From Sphacelaria rigidula (taxonomy: Eukaryota; Phaeophyceae; Sphacelariales): a DNA stretch of 24,107 bases. The stretch lies in the NCBI GenBank assembly GCA_964200075.2, contig CAXNAA020000225.1:1-24107 (forward strand), written 5' to 3'. Of this stretch, positions 19,486 through 24,107 are shown one piece after another. Positions within the stretch are counted from its first letter, which is position 1. Each line of letters starts with the position of its first letter. The notes under the pieces were generated by a model that saw nothing but the letters and a program-made list of their open reading frames with translations, did not search any database and was not told where the DNA came from. Position numbers and translations under genes: made by a program.

Positions 19486-20954
19486 CTGAGCGAGGAAAAG
19501 GATCACGCAAACGGGGAGAACGCAAACGCACGGCCCACCACCGCTCAACAAGAGGCATCATTACAGTAAATGCCAATTCTCGCGCCGACTTCAAACGTGC
19601 CTCTCAATTGCGCGATCGTAAAATCAGCAGTGTTGTCTACCCGGTGTATGCCTGACAATTGGTACCGCGGATGAGATCAGCACCCTCGCATGGCGTCGAC
19701 TCTCGTCAGGGGACTTCCTTTTGCTACTCACGACATGCACCAAACGGCGGGAATCATAGAAGTTCTCAGAAAAAGAAGTATTTGCCGGGACGCAGATACT
19801 CACGCCTGCTCTGACACGTTTCAACATTCACCAGTTGGGCCGACTGAGCCCAGTGAGGGTGATAAAACACCTGTATGAGATAGTATCCACATGCGCCTTG
19901 GGAAGACTTGTTGCACTTTCCGACAGGGTTTTAGCACAATTGTTTTAATCTTCCGTGCGCCAAGGTTGACGATTGGCCGGGTAAAACGTTTTTCCCCCTC
20001 CAAAGCTCCATGTTACACAGTAGGATTGTTTGTGCTCCCCTTTCGTGGAACTCATGGGTAAGAGCCCATGTCCAAGTAGTAGGGCTCTCGGATAGCGGAG
20101 CCGCGGTCCGCTGCCACGGCTTTTTGTTCTGCTTTGTGTACAAAAATGAGCTGGGCGAGAGCTCGGGAACTCGGCAACATCGTTACGCGGAGCCAACCTT
20201 CTTGACTTGGGACCTGCTGAAAGTTTGACACGTCCCGACGCATGATTTGAAACCCTGAGTTGTTTTTCTTGTCGAGACACGACCCACCGCTTGACTTGGC
20301 CCTGATATCAGTGGGTCATATCTCAACGAAACTAAAGTCGGGGTTTCGAGGCATGTGTCGTAAACCACCTTGCCGATTGCGTGTCAACGATGTAGATACC
20401 CCCTCGAGCAGGTTAGCGCCGCGTGGCGATACTTGCAGATGTTTCTCCGGAACCAATCCACATGCAATACAACGCACAATAGCATGCAATATATACTGTT
20501 TCGACGGTAGTTTCGAACGACCAAACTAACAGAACGACGCCTTCACAGCTTTTTGTCGCATCAGGATTTTCACGCTCAGAGATTTTGGTTGAATCCGAAA
20601 CAGTTGATTTTGATCAAATTTTTCAGGAGAACCAAAACAAACTTATGGCGTCAAACGGCCAAAACGGAGACGAGGGGTGCAGGGTACCAACACTATCGAT
20701 TCCAAACGTTGATGGCTTCATATGGCCGCCTTAACGCGTCGATTACAACGATATGCTCAGCTTCCCTCAACTCGGCGTCGTCACAACAGATACCTTGAAA
20801 CAAAAACTTTATTTGTGGCAGACCCATCTTGTATCGGTTTGTTTTTCGCGCACGGCCATTTTCATATGAAGCCTGATGCTTCAGGGGCCGGTCACTTTCT
20901 ACTTTCATGATTATCAGGATTCATTGACACCGAGTTGTTATTTTTCTTCCCCAG
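19486..20954. other. No supported gene; upstream side of the LRR exon
   Basis: The next LRR exon or first exon of the ROCO gene would be expected on minus at or beyond this stretch, but I found no further 72 bp LRR signature and no start exon. Overlapping short frames near 20010-20280 on both strands have no recognisable motif. Confidence 0.35.
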
Positions 20955-21060
20955 TTAACCCTTAGACCGCGAGATTAGTCTTTCTGGATCATGCATACTT
21001 TTTTTCACTTGAAATTGATGCCGATTCAACGGAAGACTAACCTCGCGGTCTAAGGGTTAA
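20955..21060. mobile_element. piggyBac-like MITE with TTAA ends
   Basis: A 98 bp element (20959-21056) is flanked on both sides by TTAA, the target duplicated by piggyBac transposases. Its terminal inverted repeats are 26 bp, each starting CCCTTAGACCGCGAG, with two mismatches, both transitions. A CCCT start next to TTAA is typical of piggyBac termini. The centre is AT-rich and non-coding, so the element would depend on a transposase elsewhere. The near-perfect ends suggest fairly recent insertion. Confidence 0.82.
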
Positions 21061-22155
21061 GCCCGTATTTTCGACATATATTTCCCATTTCCAGGTTTCT
21101 TCGGAGAATGTTCCTGTTTGTTTGCCTTGGGTACATCCATCTTGGGACGGCCACATCCCTAGGGGATCAGTCCATGTGCCGCAATCAATCTCAGCAATCA
21201 ACCGTAATCTCTGCTTGCTTCAGACACAGCGTTCAATACGAAACCTAGCACGAGGCGTCAGACTTTATATCTCGAGTTTTCGCTCGCCGCAGGAAATTTC
21301 GTGACTTTTCCAGGTCTGAATTCCACCGAGATCTTTGACCAGCAAAAGTTCCCCTCTTCTTTCTTCTCACTGGCAAACAGCCCTGACAGCCTGTGTAAGT
21401 TGCTACAGGGTGGCTGGGGTCTTATCGAGGGCTGTGTGATAGCATCATCAAACAATTACCCACACATTTCTACCATCGGCGACGTTGGGGATACTCGAAT
21501 GAACGAACGCTACTCATGGACCTAACGTTGAGGGGCTTGGACGGTACGTACGCTTTGTTGCTTCTTCGCCCGCTCTTTGACATCACGTACGCGACCTTCA
21601 AGCGTGAGACAAGTGTGAGTCACGCATCGCTGGTCATTTGATGATTCTTAAAATCCTACAAGCGTTTCCCGAAGCCGTCATACGAAAAACTACGCAGCAA
21701 AAACAAGATATAGGCAAAGCAGAGGAAAGACGCTAGGCCGCACGACAAGAAAAATCACTACCCAATCATTTTTCGACGATCGGATGAATGCATTGCCTGG
21801 TAGCTCTGCTAGACAAGCGATAAGTTGCGGTACCATCCCAGATATACTTCCTCGGGTGGTTCAGCAAGCATCGCCTGTAGAAATTCCGAAGCAAACGTGT
21901 TCCACGTGCTGCTCGTGAATGAGTGTTTGAAACAGCATAATCTCCGTCAATAGGTACCTCACGAGTAGCGTCAGACCTGGTTAGGTTGTATCCGCTACTA
22001 TTGCCTACCTGGCAGTAATATCCAAACGTCTTCCTCACCTACCTGTGGTCAAGATCATTCTGTTTCTCATCTCTGTTTCTTTCCTCGTGGCAGATTTCAA
22101 AGTGTCTTCCTCAGCCTATTTGTTGTATTTGTTGTGGCTTGGAGTAGAAATCATA
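21061..22155. other. No supported gene
   Basis: Short frames on both strands (for example 21301-21525 plus, 21766-22038 minus) show no domain or splice pattern that I recognise. No inverted or tandem repeats of note were seen. Confidence 0.35.
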
Positions 22156-22195
22156 GCTTGAGGATTTAACCCCCTGCTTGAGGATTTAACCCCCT
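22156..22195 (+). repeat. Perfect 20 bp tandem duplication
   Basis: Two identical adjacent units of GCTTGAGGATTTAACCCCCT, followed by the start of a third (GCTT). Confidence 0.95.
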
Positions 22196-22378
22196 GCTTT
22201 TTGCCGGTGGGGGTCCGATCTGCAGGCCAAGATTATTTCAGCGATTGATTTTGCATCGCGATTTCACGCTAGAAGCTTCTGGTCACAGCGCAACCAGAGA
22301 TACGTCTCACCAACGTCAAAGACCGTGATCCGTTTGAAGGGATTTACGGCAATCCACCTTTTCATAGGGGAGTATGAT

Positions 22379-22540
22379 CGCCCCTTTGGCTTAGTTGGTA
22401 ACCTTAACCTCGTGAGCCCTTCACGGTTTGAACGGAGGTTCGAATCGCGGTGAAGTCGCCCGATTCATTTCGGATATTACCTACTAGAGTGCCCAACAGT
22501 AGAGAGCAACTACGCCGTCGGTACACAAAGTTTGACATCA
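22379..22540 (+). mobile_element. tRNA-derived SINE copy
   Basis: The tRNA-like head has an A box TGGCTTAGTTGG at 22387-22398 and a B box GGTTCGAATCG at 22437-22447. The body (22491-22532, CCCAACAGTAGAGAGCAAC through GGTACACAAAG) matches the SINE at 7644-7685 at about 35 of 42 positions. The region between head and body has diverged from the other copies. Boundaries are approximate. Confidence 0.7.
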
Positions 22541-23636
22541 TCCCATGGATTTTCATTTGTGCACGAGTGCAGACGTTCCGTTTTTAATACACAACTTTTT
22601 TGTTGTAGTTGAAAAATATGATTTCGGCACTTGTGCACGATGTTCCAAACAAGAAATGCGTGAGTCTGGTCCCTTTTGTCTTAGTGTTGGTTGGGCGTTT
22701 CACCAAAAAGGCCTATCCGAGCATTTTCTCGCCTCTCTTAGCGCCAAATTTGCAAAAACCACCTTGAGCACCCTCTTTTTGCCGTGAAAAAATATATCCT
22801 CCTCGGGGAATGGTTCGAGAAAAAGGGTGGCAAGCCAGTCTCAGTTGGACAAAAAAACAGGTGCCGCCGGTGATTTCCTGCAACTGGACCGCTTGAGGAA
22901 GCGGAAAAGTACTCTGTGCACGCTGTTGTTTGTCGAATTCCGGGTGTACTGGTTTTGTTTTGTACAACCCTTGCACGGTTAGGACAAATCATCACGACTC
23001 AAAATCACCAACTTCACGATTTCTTCGGCCTGGTTGCCCAACAGGGAGAAAAACGTTGATCGCTGGTCCAAGGGGTATCTACGCAACGTTTGCGCCATTC
23101 CACGTGTCTGGGCTGCGTGTAGCAACGCTGAAATAAAGCCTAGAGATTGATTCATCACGAGTCGACTCATCATACTAAAACCAAACAATTTTCAGACGAA
23201 TCATTATTTGTCTGACCCTTGAACCCTTGGGAACCTCTTCAAGCATCGAAATACTTTTCCAACGAAAAAATGCAACTGCACCTTCCGGCCGTGCTGCGTG
23301 GCCTAGATCATATATGACAAAAAAAAACTCCGCAATTTGTAAAGTATCGTGTTCACGGGGCATTGAAAAATTGGAAACGATCTTGTACCTTTCTTTTTGT
23401 TGTCGCACTTTGAACCCCTCCCCTTCCTCGGGGCGAGTCCGTGGTCTACTAGTCTCAACGGATCAACCCATCTCTCCCTAGTGCACGCATGGCACTTTGG
23501 TCTCGCGGATTGGGCCAGCACTCCTGCACCGCATCAACTCACGTCAAACAAACTCAGACGACGAATTTGTTCATTCACGTTCTCACGCCTTCCACGGTGG
23601 AAATCATACATTAGGAAGAAAACACTCAACGCACCG
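22541..23636. other. No supported gene
   Basis: Open frames such as 22545-22787 (plus) and 22713-22995 (minus) overlap on opposite strands and have no recognised motif. The A-rich run near 23318 is simple sequence. Confidence 0.35.
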
Positions 23637-23700
23637 GGAATCGAACCCTCGTTCTCTCCACCCTAATGATGACAGTCGGAATATTGCACCCCCAAGTCAC
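23637..23700 (-). mobile_element. Possible tRNA-like SINE relic
   Basis: On minus, a perfect B box GGTTCGATTCC (23637-23647) sits in GAGGGTTCGATTCCCGGTGCG, like a tRNA T arm. A weak A-box-like TGACTTGGGGG lies about 50 bases upstream. No acceptor stem closes. It could be a diverged head from the same SINE class or a chance B box. Confidence 0.35.
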
Positions 23701-23778
23701 GTCGTTTACTGGAAATAACGACTGTCGAAATATTCGGATTAAACACGGAATTTTTCAATTGGCAAGGAATCTGTAGAG

Positions 23779-24010
23779 GATGAGCAGGGTCACACATCAC
23801 GGCCGTGGGGTATCCCGATTTGATTGTATTTCGAAATCCTTCGAATCTTATGAAGGTTCCCACGGCCCATCGTGACAAACAAAAGTATCAAGAATTTGTG
23901 ATGAGCAAGGTCACGCATCACGGCCGAATAGTACATCTATTTGCATGTATATTTGAAACCTATCGATGCTTATGAAGGTTCACAATGCTCATCCTGACCA
24001 AAAAATACTT
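23779..24010 (+). repeat. Diverged tandem duplication, about 121 bp period
   Basis: GATGAGCAGGGTCACACATC at 23779 recurs as GATGAGCAAGGTCACGCATC at 23900. Both units carry CACGGCCG and later CTTATGAAGGTTC and CATC-TGACCAAA-like ends. The copies are well diverged in the middle, so the duplication is older than the one at 16848. No function is visible. Confidence 0.75.
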
Positions 24011-24107
24011 CCCCTGTCCCATAAGTAAAGTCTGTTATGTTTATACGAGCCCTTCACGGTGTCCGATTTGATTTCGATTCTTTCATTGCATTCGTTGGCG
24101 TTTTTTG

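Noticed and set aside
22379-22455. Functional tRNA gene on plus
   Set aside because: Acceptor stem does not close and the downstream body matches the SINE at 7550.

Overview
This window looks like nuclear DNA from a eukaryote, most likely a brown alga (Phaeophyceae). It has no bacterial gene density. Coding sequence is broken into exons with GT-AG borders, and long stretches between exons hold transposon debris and tRNA-derived repeats. A short scaffold gap of ten Ns lies at 16024-16033. The brown-algal call rests on an LRR-Roc-COR (ROCO) GTPase gene whose leucine-rich repeats sit on exons of exactly 72 bp, an architecture described from Ectocarpus. The exact species cannot be told.

The main gene is on the minus strand. 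Reading from high to low coordinates it has two single-repeat LRR exons (19414-19485 and 13046-13117), an exon with a last LRR-like unit plus the first half of the Roc GTPase domain (9396-9778), an exon with the rest of Roc and the start of COR (8075-8866), and a long COR exon (6188-7144). All five exons agree in reading phase at every proposed junction. The Roc domain keeps its P-loop, DxxG and THAD motifs and looks able to bind GTP. The 5' end with the start codon was not found. The two upstream introns are large (about 6.3 and 3.3 kb) and carry most of the repeats.

Downstream on the same strand, at 1166-2555, is a second coding unit: a coiled coil, a conserved-looking unassigned middle region and a short C-terminal exon behind a 365 bp intron. 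It carries one frameshift near 1998. It may be a separate gene or, because the phases match, the 3' exons of the ROCO gene.

Between these, at 3078-3630 on the plus strand, is a decayed N-terminal fragment of a Tc1/mariner-type transposase. Other mobile DNA includes a tRNA-derived SINE family (1-125, 7550-7690, 22379-22540, with weaker tRNA-like relics near 15960 and 23640), a piggyBac-like MITE with TTAA ends (20955-21060), and an inverted-repeat element (14431-14621) whose arm mismatches are all transitions. There are also two tandem duplications of about 89 and 121 bp. Much of 3.6-6.2 kb, 17-19 kb and 19.5-24 kb has no gene I can support.

No rRNA, intact tRNA gene or CRISPR array was seen. 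Intron borders and gene ends are predictions from reading the sequence and have no transcript support.
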